A DNA stretch of 40,521 nt from Agmasoma carcini (nom. nud.) (lineage: Eukaryota; Microsporidia; Thelohaniidae), in the NCBI GenBank assembly GCA_029232285.1, contig JAOXFI010000057.1, positions 1 to 40,521 on the forward strand, in the 5' to 3' direction. The stretch's first letter is position 1; the number at the start of each line of letters is the position of its first letter. Below are positions 27,685 to 37,917 of the stretch, one piece after another. The position numbers and the translations under genes are program-made. The notes below the pieces were generated by a model. That model was not told the DNA's origin. It saw only the letters and a list, made by a program, of their open reading frames with translations, and ran no database searches.

Positions 27685-29307
27685 ATGTTCGACTATACTG
27701 AGAAGAACTATGAGAATACGTTTCTTCCTATTGAGACCAAAGGTGAAACTATAGTTATTGATTTTGGTGGCTTTGAGATTAGAGCTGGATACTCGTCAAA
27801 ACCTTTATTAATAGTTCAAAACAGAATATATAAAAGTAAAGAAAAAGTATCATTTAACCCATTTCCATTAAGCGCCATCAAATCTGTATATGATGGTGAT
27901 GTAATCAATAATTTTGAAACACTTGAATCTACTTTAGATCTGATTTTTGATTATTTAAACCCAAATTCAGTTGAGAATTTGATTTTTACTTTGCCGCCAT
28001 GCATGCCTACGCAATCATTATTGCTTAATTTCTTGTTTGAAACTTATAACTTTAAGAAAATACAGTTTGTGTATGATTTCATTCCTCCTTATTGTAAACA
28101 CTTCAAAGGACAGAGTTGTTTAGTGATAAAGGTGGGTTATTCATCTACTATTGTTTGCTATATCGAATCAAATGATATTAAAGATGTTTATAAGGTTAAC
28201 TTTGCTGGAAGGGAAATGAGGGAATATTTACAGTTTCTGATGAGTGAAAAATATAAGGAACAAAGGAAGGATTACAGAGGTTTATCTAAATATTTAAGGG
28301 TATCAAGTAATTACGATAAAGAGTCCGTGGAAATTTATAATCAAATGTGTGATGGGGTGTATGATAAGGTATTATTCCTCACTGATCCAGTTGAAGAAAA
28401 GTTTCAAGCTGAAGCCAAAATTAAAAAAGTGAAAAATGAAGAATTGGTAGCACAATTACCGGACCTAGATGTTGCCTTAATAAATGCTGAAGACTCTGAG
28501 CTTAATCATGAGCAAATTAAAGAGAAACGAAAGATGAAGTTGATCTATTTTTCAACTATTTTTAGACTGCAAAGACGGATTAATAAGTTATTAACTAAAT
28601 TGGAAAATAATATTGATTTTCTTGAGGATGAGTTTGAAAAACAAAAGGATATAAAGAAATTTGTTACAAAAAAGAAGAAACGATTTGAACAAATTAAAAG
28701 AGATTTAGAGCTCCGTGAGAAGCTGAGAAGAGAAACAAAGAACAAGAAATCAAGAGCTTACTTGATTAAGCATAGCGAATGTGTTCTCAATAACGAGGAC
28801 TATAAATTACAACTTATGATTCAAGATGCAGAAGATAGTGATCAAGAAAATGAACTTTATAAAGAGTCAGATAAGCTAATTTCAACTATTAAGCAAGTTG
28901 AACCAGATTTTATACCGTTCTTTGCTAATACTCATGAAATTTTAAGAGGTGATAACATTGGAAGACAATGTGTTAATCTTGAGCTTATAAAATTACCTGA
29001 AATTATTTTTGACCCAAGTATCATTCAATTAGAGGATTCTGGTCTATCAGAAATCTTTCAAAAATTAGCAATGAAGCATGATATACAGAATGTGTTGTTA
29101 TGTGGTGGATTTTGTAACCTAGAAGGGTTTAAAGAAAGAATCAGGACTGAATTGGATTCTTTGACGCGATGTGATACTCTTAATATTGTACAATGTAGTG
29201 ATCCACAGAATGTTGTATTTCCAACTAATGGTTTTTATGACGTAGGTAAAGTATATTCTAGAGATGAATATAATTCTGATAATACAGTACCTAATTCTGC
29301 TGTGTAG
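27685..29307 (+). CDS. ARP5: Actin-related protein Arp5 (INO80 complex)
   Basis: Arp5 is the nucleosome-contacting actin-related subunit of the INO80 remodeler. The 540-residue protein starts with the actin fold (residues 25-40, IVIDFGGFEIRAGYSS). It has a CNFAGREMREYL-like segment near 170-185, and near the C terminus LKIPEIIFDPSIIQLEDSGL-type residues (about 433-452), then NVLLCGGFCNLEGF. The RVPE-LFQPS--G----GL block with NV---GG is the Arp5 pattern. A highly charged helical insertion (about residues 235-400; for example KRKMKLIYFSTIFRLQRRIN) interrupts the fold, as in Arp5, where this insert binds Ies6 and nucleosomes. Length is shorter than the 755 of yeast, with the main shortening in the charged insert. 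It implies INO80-type remodelling in this organism. Confidence 0.85.
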   Translation: MFDYTEKNYENTFLPIETKGETIVIDFGGFEIRAGYSSKPLLIVQNRIYKSKEKVSFNPFPLSAIKSVYDGDVINNFETLESTLDLIFDYLNPNSVENLIFTLPPCMPTQSLLLNFLFETYNFKKIQFVYDFIPPYCKHFKGQSCLVIKVGYSSTIVCYIESNDIKDVYKVNFAGREMREYLQFLMSEKYKEQRKDYRGLSKYLRVSSNYDKESVEIYNQMCDGVYDKVLFLTDPVEEKFQAEAKIKKVKNEELVAQLPDLDVALINAEDSELNHEQIKEKRKMKLIYFSTIFRLQRRINKLLTKLENNIDFLEDEFEKQKDIKKFVTKKKKRFEQIKRDLELREKLRRETKNKKSRAYLIKHSECVLNNEDYKLQLMIQDAEDSDQENELYKESDKLISTIKQVEPDFIPFFANTHEILRGDNIGRQCVNLELIKLPEIIFDPSIIQLEDSGLSEIFQKLAMKHDIQNVLLCGGFCNLEGFKERIRTELDSLTRCDTLNIVQCSDPQNVVFPTNGFYDVGKVYSRDEYNSDNTVPNSAV

Positions 29308-29370
29308 ATTTTAAGATAAATTGTTCTAATACATTTTTAATTTTGTTTCAAATTTAAATACCAAAAATCT

Positions 29371-29422
29371 TTAGTATCTCAATATTTATCATAAAAGACT
29401 ATAAAAAATATCGAGATACTAA
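29371..29422. terminator. Hairpin after ARP5
   Basis: TTAGTATCTCAATATTT (29371-29387) and AAATATCGAGATACTAA (29406-29422) form a 17-base stem with one mismatch and an 18-nt loop. It lies 64 bp past the ARP5 stop. A role in 3' end formation or as a palindromic element is possible, and neither is shown. Confidence 0.45.
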
Positions 29423-29443
29423 AATCAACAAAAATAGTAAATA

Positions 29444-29505
29444 CAATAGAGGAAAAAACGAGCACACCTAAGATAATTGATTTTTAGTTAACTGTAAATA
29501 TATTT
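29444..29505 (+). repeat. Left terminal inverted repeat
   Basis: About 60 bp matching, in inverted orientation, 33512-33573. It starts right after a TA. Confidence 0.6.
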
Positions 29506-30099
29506 GACCCAAGTCAGTTTTGTGAGATTTTTGGAATTACAGTAATCAAAAAAACGTACACCTCAAAGATTTGTTTATAGACTGTAAAATATAAAATAAA
29601 AAAATGTTGTATTCTCATCGTATAAGTTTATTTTGTTTACTTTTTTGTTTTTTAAAATCGCACATTTTATATAAACTCTTTTGATATTTTTTAATTAAAA
29701 ACCCCGATACCTATATTTAATATATTGTATGACCACCCTTTGCCATTATAATTTCTTTAGGCTAGAGTTGGAATTCCATTAGGCGGGAAATTAGCTGTGA
29801 AAAAATAAAACATGGTTATTTCGTTTTATAACAAAGGCTTGTTATTCAAAAAAACTTAAAAATATGAGAAAATAAAGTGTATTGAGCTTATTGATTTTTC
29901 AACGTATATAATAAAACCTACAATGTGAGGAAAAAATGGTTTATTAAGTTATATAGTAGAATATAATCAAAAAACTTGAATAATTTAGCATTTCTGTATT
30001 TTATATGAATTATAAATTGATCAAATCAATCATTTAAATAAATAAATCAGCTATATATATAAAAGAAGTATATACACTAATACAAAATATAAATTTCAA

Positions 30100-30480
30100 G
30101 TTGGGTAAAATTGGGGTATATAAAAATTGTGTTATTGAGGTTGATGAATCTGAGATTTTCAAACATAAAATAGCCAGAAGCGTAGAGTCTGTAAATATAT
30201 AATTTTTGTTGATTTTAAAAATCTATAAATTTTTAGATATATTAAAAGACGAAATAACACTTAACAAAGCAATTGAAAAAAACAGTTTTTATTAAAGACA
30301 CTCCTAATATTAAACATACTATTTTTTACATATCTATCTATAAATTAAAAACACTTTTATAGGGCGTGTAAATCAAAAATAAATTTTGTGGATCTTAAAA
30401 ATCGCCATATTTATACGCAGAACATAGAATATTGTTGGGTCATATGAAATTTTAGAAAGCGGAAATATTATTCAAAAATG
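30100..30480 (+). pseudogene. Merlin/IS1595-type transposase relic 3, partial
   Basis: Two diagnostic pieces are preserved. VIEVDESEIFKHKIARSVES (about 30131-30190) matches the V-IDES-F----Y-RG block with the first catalytic Asp. INFVDLKNRHIYTQNIEYCW (about 30377-30437) matches the NFVDP-TG-HTQNIE--W block. The middle is deleted or unreadable and stops separate the pieces. It is dead. Confidence 0.75.
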
Positions 30481-30589
30481 AATTATGGTGAATTTATCTA
30501 ACAGAGTTTCTATTTCGTTACGTAAAAGACAAGCAATTACATGAAATATTCTAATTACTCTTAAATAAGCTTTAAACACTCTAAATTCA

Positions 30590-31560
30590 TGTATATATTT
30601 TTTAAAAAAATTCTTCACAGGCCATTTATCTTTTAATAATACTCCACTTCATATTCTTCTTTAATTCTGTTACTCATAGAATCTACTAGTGTTCTACAAT
30701 ATAAGGCACAGATCACTACTTTTTGATATTAAACGTTTTATAAAACGAAATTTCTTAATTTTTGCTTTAAATAAACCCATAAATGTTCTATAGGATTGAG
30801 ACATAAGCTCTGTTAAGACATCCTAATAAATAATTGATCATGTGTTAAAATTTTGTTGTTATCTTACTTTTAAGTTTGGAGTCATTATATTGTTAGAATT
30901 TAAAAATTGGGATTTTTGTTTGCTCTCATCTAAATTATTGCTCAATATTTGAATATAATATAAAACATTTGATGTTCCATATGAAACACCGAAATTCCAA
31001 CACTATTTTACTCATACAACCCAAACAAAAATTTTTTCACCAAATGTAATTGTTTCATTTGTAAACGTTAAATTTCCCTCTTCAACCCTAAATTGCCCAT
31101 TAGAGTCATTATAAATGTTAAAAAGGTTTCATTAGAAAATTAATTTCACTAAAACACTCTTCACCTATAAATATATACTGTTTACAATGCTTAGTCTATT
31201 GATTATTTGATATTTTTGGCTTGGAAGAGAGATAAACACATCTAAAATGTTTTTCTTCGATAAAAAGATAACATTTTTACCACAGGCTCTTTATTGAATC
31301 TATTTCTAATAATATTTGGCGTGTATCATGGGGTTTTATTGATCTTTTTATATTGCTGATATCAAGTGATTTCTCACCACCAATACCCCTTTCCTTTATC
31401 ATAGCTGTTATTTTTTCGTGATTTTGCACGGTAGATTTCTTCAGTCGGTTTTATACTGATTTCGAGTATTGAAAATCTCATATAAAATAGCTGAAAATTT
31501 GACAATGATCGAATTCAGAAACATGTTTTCCCTTAGTAATAGTTTTATCTAAGAGTAATT
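30590..31560 (-). pseudogene. Tc1-like transposase relic
   Basis: Read on the minus strand. A SNETF-like piece near 31120-31150 corresponds to the first Asp block. ETITFGEKIFVWVV (about 31019-31062) matches the KFGGGSIMVWG block. YIQILSNNLDESKQKSQFLN follows, as in the YI-IL--NL block. A degraded NIMTPNLK stands in place of QDNDPKHT. CLNPIEHLWVYLKQKLRNF (about 30745-30805) matches the SPDLNPIE-LW block before the last acidic residue. Several stops and shifts. A HTH half may lie near 33150-33460 on the same strand, cut off by the Merlin insertion. Confidence 0.8.
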
Positions 31561-31799
31561 AACTTGTTTTTAATTTAGAAAATATCAAAATTATTAAAAG
31601 TGTTTATATAAAATGAACGATTATAAAACATTACAGATATACTTATACGATAAGACTCTAATAATTTACTTGTTTAATATTTTCTATTTTTTAATCAAAT
31701 TTTTTGGGGTTTCCGTATTTTTTTCAATGGCCAGATAAAATAATAAAATTTATATTTTTGAACCACATTTAATATATTCTTCAATGAAATTTTGATTTG

Positions 31800-32420
31800 T
31801 AATATAAATGAATAATTTTTATATTCTTAACTTTTTTACACAATTTAAGATCATCAAGAATAAAATGGTATGTTCTGTTTTTGATTTTTATAGTATTATT
31901 ATTATAATTCAAGACTATAGGGTTGTTTTTGAAAATGTAATTAAAGACAACGGTTATTTTTTTCAGCAAGAAAGAAATGCAAATTATAATAAAATAATTT
32001 ATAGAATCAGTTTTGATGATATATAACAAGATATTGCTATTCATCTGAAAATTAATAAAATAGGAGGTATGTAGAGACTCTATGGTTTATTTCTTGCAAA
32101 ATGTGTGTTTTTGATGAATTTAATGATAAAAATTGTTGAAGTTGATGAAAATTTATTTTCAAACGAAAATATAACAAGGGAAGAGTCAAAGAAGGCCATG
32201 GGTTTTAGTGGAATTTAAAGGGCTTGGAAAATGTTTTATGGCAGTGGTTTATAATAGAAACAAAACACAAAGAACACTAATGATAATACAATAATTATGA
32301 CTGATGACTTGCGTGCCTATAGATTATCATTTAATTATTAAAAAATATGCATACGCAAATGATTGAATGTCTATGGTCGCATGAAAGGTAATTTAACTAG
32401 AAAAAGATAAAAGGAAGGTG
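31800..32420 (+). pseudogene. Merlin/IS1595-type transposase relic 4
   Basis: KIVEVDENLFSNENITREES (about 32128-32187) matches the IDES-F block. TDDLRAYRLS (about 32299-32330) matches the SD-W-AY block. TQMIECLWSH (about 32353-32382) matches HTQNIE-LW. The N-terminal zinc ribbon is not recognisable. Stops and at least two frameshifts break it. It splits the proposed Tc1 element between its DNA-binding and catalytic parts. Confidence 0.75.
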
Positions 32421-33511
32421 ATTTATTAAATTATTAAATCGAATTTTTATTAAAAGAGAGAAAAGGTTTAATATTTTTTAATAATGATGATCTCTGATAG
32501 TTATGATAAAGAGTTTGACCCACTGACAACCTTTTTAATAAATTTTCATTTAATTTTTAAAATCTTACAAAAGAAATACGAGTATTGTTGTTTGATATAT
32601 CACTATCATCTATAATATTTCTAGACATAATAAAATGGTTAATTTTCTATTTAAGTGTATTTATAGTAATCGATCTAATTCATTTCAGTGAATTCACGGT
32701 CACAATTATATTTAATACTGTATAATTTGCCCTATATTTTCATATCATTATATTGTAATATTTATTTTAAAAATCTTGTTTAATAATTTATTAGAACTAT
32801 TTTTATGTTGATAATTACTTAAAAACCATTTCTTATTACATAAATCAATTTTTAACAAGCTTATCTAGTATATTAAACCATAAATTTATTATGTTTTTTT
32901 AATAAAAATATGGCCTTGTCAACCTAGAAGCGTTATCTTGTTTGTGATGAAGAGTATAATTTATGTGCTAAGAGATCAATAAAACCACATCAGTTCAATT
33001 TTAAATTACTGATATCAAATTATCTTACATATAACCTCAACGCATTAAACCATCTCATTCTAATTGTCTTTATATTTGAAATGTTATTTAAAGCGCTTCT
33101 TTGTGTAACTTAGTCAAACAGGTTTATTGCCTGTAACTCTTACATAAATATATATTATGTAATATAGTTATTGGGGTAACATTTACTGACAGTTTTTTTT
33201 CTAACTTTTGAACGTAAAAATGGGGTTTTCATAATATTTTTATGCCCTATAAACACTTTGTCTTTCTAAATAATAACATTTTTGTAATTTGTTACTGATG
33301 ATCTAACTATAAGTTTTCTAGAAACGTCTCTTATTGAGATTATATATCTTATAATCTCAAAAAAAATAATTTTTGATATTTAAAGACCAATAACTACCTT
33401 GAGGGTAATGTATTTCATACTATTATTGAATTCAATAGCCCTTTTCGGCAAATTTACAATTTTCATAAAAATAATATAACAATATACACTAATAACTATA
33501 GCAATATTTAT
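32421..33511 (-). other. Interior of the nested element; possible HTH fragment
   Basis: Mostly unreadable AT-rich sequence. On the minus strand at about 33150-33460 a broken frame (IRDVSRKLIVRSSVTNYKN, later TPFLRSKVRKKTV) recalls the Tc1 region after the helix-turn-helix. Resemblance is weak. Confidence 0.3.
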
Positions 33512-33573
33512 TTAAATATTTTTACACTTACAAAAAACAATCATTTTAGGTTTGTCAATTTTTTCCTCTACTG
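33512..33573 (-). repeat. Right terminal inverted repeat
   Basis: Inverted partner of 29444-29505, ending CTACTG on the plus strand and followed by TA. Confidence 0.6.
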
Positions 33574-34287
33574 TATTAGAGTCAACACCTATTATATACT
33601 TTAATTACTATTATTTCACTATTTTATTTTTTAATAGACTAGAATCACCATTTGTGATATATACAATAATTATTTTATCAGATAGATAAAGAACCAAAAA
33701 ATTGTTAAAAGGCTGAAAACAACTATATCTTCGTATTCATCATAGTTTTAAACTTGACTTACGACACCATACAGTTTTAGAGTGATGCTGCCTTAATCAA
33801 AAAAGGTTATAATTACACGTTATAAATTCATGTCATAATATGTGACCGTAAAATATTTGATGATTTCTACGGTACATCCCTATGACATAACTGGAAATAC
33901 AATTTTTCATATTTTAAGTCACAAAGCAAGTAATTTAAAGCTTAAAAGGTTTTAATACCTGTTATAATCAATTATGTCGTTTCTAGTCTGAACTTCGAGG
34001 TGATTTGGTTTCACTGCTGAATATTCTTAAATATAAATTTATTCAGAAAAATCATCACCCATCACTGGTTTTTTATATTTCATATCTGTGTACTATAATC
34101 TTATCATGTATTTGTTCGTTAATCACTAGCTTATATTCCAGTAAAGAATCTCTGATAACCCTTTTAATAGCAATCATTGACTATATTTTAAAGCTTAGAA
34201 ATACTATAAATATTATGTTAAAATCCTTAAAATTTTACTACAAACATAATTATCACAAAATATAAAATTCTATAACTACTATTTTAA
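33574..34287. other. Spacer with no recognised gene
   Basis: An 86-codon plus frame at 34005-34265 is Leu/Ile-rich and ends 22 bp from the convergent SMP gene. It starts without the AAATTT signal and matches no family, so it is not called. No transposase motif was recognised. Confidence 0.4.
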
Positions 34288-37059
34288 TTATTTTTTTAAT
34301 GTCAAACCAGCAAAAAGCTTAATATTTCTTTTCTTTCTATCTAAATTTTTATATTCAAGCGTGTAATTTTTATCTTCAGCCCTTACAAGTCCACACTTAT
34401 CCACTACACATTCAGTATCATCACTCTTCAATATTGTTCTTAACGATCTATCAATATCTCTCTCCCAGAATATCACATAACCTTTGGCCCCTTTCATCGT
34501 AAGACACACAAAATTATTAAGGTCTAATCCTATGTTTCCATTTATGAAGAAATCATGTCCTGTATCCATCACCAGAAGCTTATAATCAATAAAATCATTT
34601 CTCTTGTGTTTTGGCGTTAATAAAAAGGTATATTCATCATCTACAGTGGGGAGAAGTAGCTGAAACCGTTTGTTTGATATGATTTTGTATATCTCAAAAA
34701 TAACAACATCATTTTTAGAATTGATCACCTTGAAGCGAAAATCATCTTCTGAATCCGTATTAAACTCAAAATATACTGATCTTCCGTTTGTTCTGATTTT
34801 TTTACTAAGAGAATGATAACTTTGAACAGTGCAAGCACTTGAGGCTGGAATTAAAAATCTTTGATGAGAAATCTTTAAATTAAGAGCGGCAATAAAATAA
34901 TTATTAGTTATTGATGTCTTTGACCCGTTCGTCATGACCTTAAGTGATGATCGTCCATCATCTAAAGGCTCAACTAAATATATATAAGCTAAATCCCTTT
35001 CAATATCTAGATCAATCAAATGCATCTCCTTCTTATATGAATAAATTACGGTTTCATTCATACTAGAATTACCATTCAATTTGTTATCTACTCTATAATC
35101 TTCAATGATAATTGCATATATGCTATAATCCTCTTGATAGACATTAAGAATTTGACCAGACTCTGTAAATAGCTTGCATCTTACGTTACAGTCATCTATC
35201 AGCTCTTTTAACTGCTCACTTGTCAGATTAAAGCAATAATCTTCACTTATAAATTTACTAAGCTTATTTTCAATTATATTCTCGAAAATATATTTCAATT
35301 CTGATTCTATTATAAATTCTTCATCATTATTGCTAAAATTTCTTGATTGAGGTAGAAAATTGTTTTTACGTCTAAGATGCATGAATTTATACAATAGATT
35401 AGACCCCAGAAGAGACAAAGGTTCATGATGTATTCTTTTCTTGAGTTTTTCTATTCTTTTTTGTGTAAAATCAAAATCCTTTGAGAGATTACAACTGAAA
35501 ATTTCTAATACAGAGAACTTAATTCTAAAACAGAAAAATTCAGGTGAACTTTCAGAATTACGTTGAAAGATGACGCCATTGTCAAAAATAATTCTTACAA
35601 AATCATATTCAGTGTTATCGAACATTAATACAACCAATGAATGGTTATTCTTTTGGTATCTAACCCTTAATTCACAGAATTTAGATAATACACCTTCAAA
35701 AATAGACAGATCAAAGCACCTATTCATTAGTTTCGATTCCTGTACATTCAATTTTTGAAATAGAAAGAAATTCTTAGGAATACCTTCTATAAATTTAGGA
35801 ATGGTAAAAGAATAACTTTCTAGCTTCATTTTACCATTGATTTTGGTATTTAGTGTCCTATGGACAGCTGGTCCTTGATAATCAACCTTATAGTCCATAT
35901 CCATATATGATAGTATTTTATCTGTTATCATTTCAGCTTCTGATATATTTGAGATTGATATTTGATTGGGCAGATGATTGATTTCCTTTTGTGAAGGAAC
36001 AAAAAAGTGAAGATATGAGCTCCAGTTGGGGTATATGAAGGTTCTACGCAAAGAATACACTATTGCCTTTTTTATGAAAATACTTAGACTTTTCTGGAAT
36101 AATATTTTTTGATTTGCTGTGAATATACCAGAATCAACCATAATTTCAAAGTTTGGATCATTTGGAAAGCATATCTCATATCTTGTATTATAAATATCAG
36201 ATGGTACTTTCAGAACAGCGTATCCTTCAAAGCCCTTTAATATTATATTTGAGCTGACAGATACCTTAGAGCTTAGTTCTATCTCAAGAGATACTCTAAA
36301 ACCACCATTATATTTAGTATTAAGTAAAAAATATGTATGTTTGTAGATATCTAATAATTTTGAATCATCAATATCGTTATTGTTTGTTGGTAGTGATTCC
36401 CCATCAATGAATTCGATTGTCGGTTTTATTTTCTCTTTAGAGGTCTTCTGATTCACAAGCTCTGGTAGATCATCTATTCCAAGTGTATAGTCACCCTCAT
36501 CGATTATGTTCTGATCTAATAGTTCCGAGTAGTTTATTTTTTTAATTTCATTTTGAAGATTATCTGATAATTTGTTTAGATCAATAGATTCTAACTCATA
36601 TGGATATTCTATCATTTTTGTAAACTCTTCCTGGGTTAAGACCTTGATTGAATTGATATATGGTGCCTCTGTCCCCAGTTCTAAATTCTTTATTTTGATG
36701 TCTTTTATGAGTTTTGTTTTTAAAATTGCACCAAAATTTCTATAAAGTGAATTTTTGATTTTTGTATAGAAATTATAATTTTGAATTGCTTCTATAAATA
36801 TGCGTTGAATGAGAATGTTTAGCCAAGAAGTGTCTCTAGTTTCTTCCAGTGATTTTATAAGATTGGATTTGACGTTCTCTGTTAATGAAACCTTTGGTAG
36901 TGATCTTATCTTTGTTCTAGGTCTGGCATTGAGATTCAAAGGTTGATAAGGAATTAAACTATATATGATAGGGAATAATAAGAATCCTAAAAGAATAAGG
37001 CCAAGGTTTTCAAACATGTTTTTTATATTCAATATTGTTAAAAAATGTTTATGAAACAA
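34288..37059 (-). CDS. Large SMP-domain lipid-transfer protein (Tex2/Nvj2-like)
   Basis: The 923-residue protein starts with a hydrophobic anchor (about residues 19-37, LGLILLGFLLFPIIYSLIPY). An SMP-like domain follows from about residue 77: TSWLNILIQRIFIEAIQNY matches the W-N-L--R-F motif, and KNLELGTEAPYINSIKVL (about 124-141) matches the LDLG--PP-I---- block. NTKYNGGFRVSLEIELSS (about 247-264) and later strands close the tube near residue 350. SMP domains carry glycerolipids at membrane contact sites. The layout is closest to Tex2/Nvj2 among SMP proteins. An acidic insertion of about 100 residues splits the domain. The C-terminal 560 residues are strand-rich, with no domain I can name. The start could be Met15 (37017), which puts the anchor first; neither ATG has a clear AAATTT signal. 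Confidence 0.6.
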   Translation of the reverse strand: MFHKHFLTILNIKNMFENLGLILLGFLLFPIIYSLIPYQPLNLNARPRTKIRSLPKVSLTENVKSNLIKSLEETRDTSWLNILIQRIFIEAIQNYNFYTKIKNSLYRNFGAILKTKLIKDIKIKNLELGTEAPYINSIKVLTQEEFTKMIEYPYELESIDLNKLSDNLQNEIKKINYSELLDQNIIDEGDYTLGIDDLPELVNQKTSKEKIKPTIEFIDGESLPTNNNDIDDSKLLDIYKHTYFLLNTKYNGGFRVSLEIELSSKVSVSSNIILKGFEGYAVLKVPSDIYNTRYEICFPNDPNFEIMVDSGIFTANQKILFQKSLSIFIKKAIVYSLRRTFIYPNWSSYLHFFVPSQKEINHLPNQISISNISEAEMITDKILSYMDMDYKVDYQGPAVHRTLNTKINGKMKLESYSFTIPKFIEGIPKNFFLFQKLNVQESKLMNRCFDLSIFEGVLSKFCELRVRYQKNNHSLVVLMFDNTEYDFVRIIFDNGVIFQRNSESSPEFFCFRIKFSVLEIFSCNLSKDFDFTQKRIEKLKKRIHHEPLSLLGSNLLYKFMHLRRKNNFLPQSRNFSNNDEEFIIESELKYIFENIIENKLSKFISEDYCFNLTSEQLKELIDDCNVRCKLFTESGQILNVYQEDYSIYAIIIEDYRVDNKLNGNSSMNETVIYSYKKEMHLIDLDIERDLAYIYLVEPLDDGRSSLKVMTNGSKTSITNNYFIAALNLKISHQRFLIPASSACTVQSYHSLSKKIRTNGRSVYFEFNTDSEDDFRFKVINSKNDVVIFEIYKIISNKRFQLLLPTVDDEYTFLLTPKHKRNDFIDYKLLVMDTGHDFFINGNIGLDLNNFVCLTMKGAKGYVIFWERDIDRSLRTILKSDDTECVVDKCGLVRAEDKNYTLEYKNLDRKKRNIKLFAGLTLKK

Positions 37060-37240
37060 TGTTTCATAACAATATATAAAAACAATGAAAAGATTGATAA
37101 TTTAAATTTGTAGAGTTTGATCAAGGAAAATGTTAAAATAACAATTTATATATAGTATTGAGTATATTATTCGATATAAATTAATTAATTAACCTTTTAT
37201 TATTGATATATGAACTATTTTATTCAACTTAAAATTTTTA
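37060..37240. other. Short spacer
   Basis: AT-rich intergenic sequence between LSM1 and the SMP gene. Nothing recognised. Confidence 0.4.
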
Positions 37241-37528
37241 TTATTCAGTGATCTTTATTCGTTCTGAAAGCTGTTTAAAGTCCACCTTTCTAAGCGAATA
37301 TGTATTTAATGTACCTATTCCAATCATAACTATAGATTCCCCTCTAATAACGATCAATCCTGTTCGTCTCTCAGAATATTCATCATCTAAAAATATGTGT
37401 TCAACTGAGAAATTAAGAGTTACACTGTTAAACTGATCAAAAGACTTCATAACACCACCATAATACCTGTTATCACGAGTTAAAATGATCACATTCTTTT
37501 CAAGATACGATTCAAAGTCTCTTTCCAT
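37241..37528 (-). CDS. LSM1: Lsm1, mRNA-decay Sm-like protein
   Basis: The 95-residue product is a bare Sm fold. Sm1 is residues 7-45: LEKNVIILTRDNRYYGGVMK then SFDQFNSVTLNFSVEHIF. Sm2 is residues 55-73: TGLIVIRGESIVMIGIG. The DQF and VE--F residues and the R-RG-ESIVMIG loop fit Lsm1 rather than Lsm8, whose corresponding loop is a DQT-NL type. Lsm1 is the subunit that defines the cytoplasmic Lsm1-7 ring, which binds the 3' end of oligoadenylated mRNA and promotes decapping with Pat1. It lacks the long C-terminal helix of yeast Lsm1 (172 residues). An AAAAATTTATCC block lies just upstream of the ATG. Confidence 0.8.
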   Translation of the reverse strand: MERDFESYLEKNVIILTRDNRYYGGVMKSFDQFNSVTLNFSVEHIFLDDEYSERRTGLIVIRGESIVMIGIGTLNTYSLRKVDFKQLSERIKITE

Positions 37529-37917
37529 TACTTGGATAAATTTTTATATTGCAATTTGTAAAAAATGTTTGTTTATTTTAAAATTTAAAAATCACACACA
37601 CTATTGAAAATTTTTTATTTAATAGAAAATATCAGAGCTAAAGAATAAGCTTAATTGTAATCTGTTGTGTGCTCTGATATAACAATGGATATTACTGACA
37701 GGTCTAAGATGATCAATAACTATATAAACCCTCAAACAGAATCAACCATGACTGATCAAGGAGTAAATAAAGAGTTTAACTTCAGATAATCATATGTAAT
37801 ATTGAAAATATTAAAGCTAAAGAGTAAGCTTGATATTATAAATATGTAATATGACTAACCAATGCCATCAATCATAGTTAAAATAATCAACCATCAAATA
37901 TAAAAAAATTAATAAAT
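37529..37917. other. Intergenic region with direct repeats and a hairpin
   Basis: This 389-bp gap has a 35-bp direct repeat, GAAAATATCAGAGCTAAAGA at 37625-37644 and a relative at 37804-37823, both continuing into TAAGCTT. It also has a perfect 10-base inverted repeat ATATCAGAGC (37629-37638) and GCTCTGATAT (37671-37680). An RNA or regulatory function is possible. No coding frame. Confidence 0.45.

Larger units (their letters stand above)
29444..33573 (-). mobile_element. Tc1-like element with nested insertions (proposed)
   Basis: Two inverted ends frame this 4.13-kb stretch. The left end reads CAATAGAGGAAAAAACGAGC from 29444. The right end, on the minus strand from 33573, reads CAGTAGAGGAAAAAATTGAC. 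Both are flanked by TA (29442-29443 and 33574-33575), the Tc1/mariner target site. About 60 bp match at roughly three quarters. Between them lie one Tc1 transposase relic (minus strand) and two Merlin relics (plus strand). This is read as one Tc1-like element later broken by insertions. An independent origin of the two ends is the alternative. Confidence 0.55.

Noticed and set aside
31808..32026. A 72-codon open frame as a gene
   Set aside because: It lies at the front of Merlin relic 4, with no start signal and no own family likeness.
34005..34265. A Leu/Ile-rich 86-codon frame near the SMP gene
   Set aside because: No start signal, no known family, and AT-rich DNA easily gives such hydrophobic frames.
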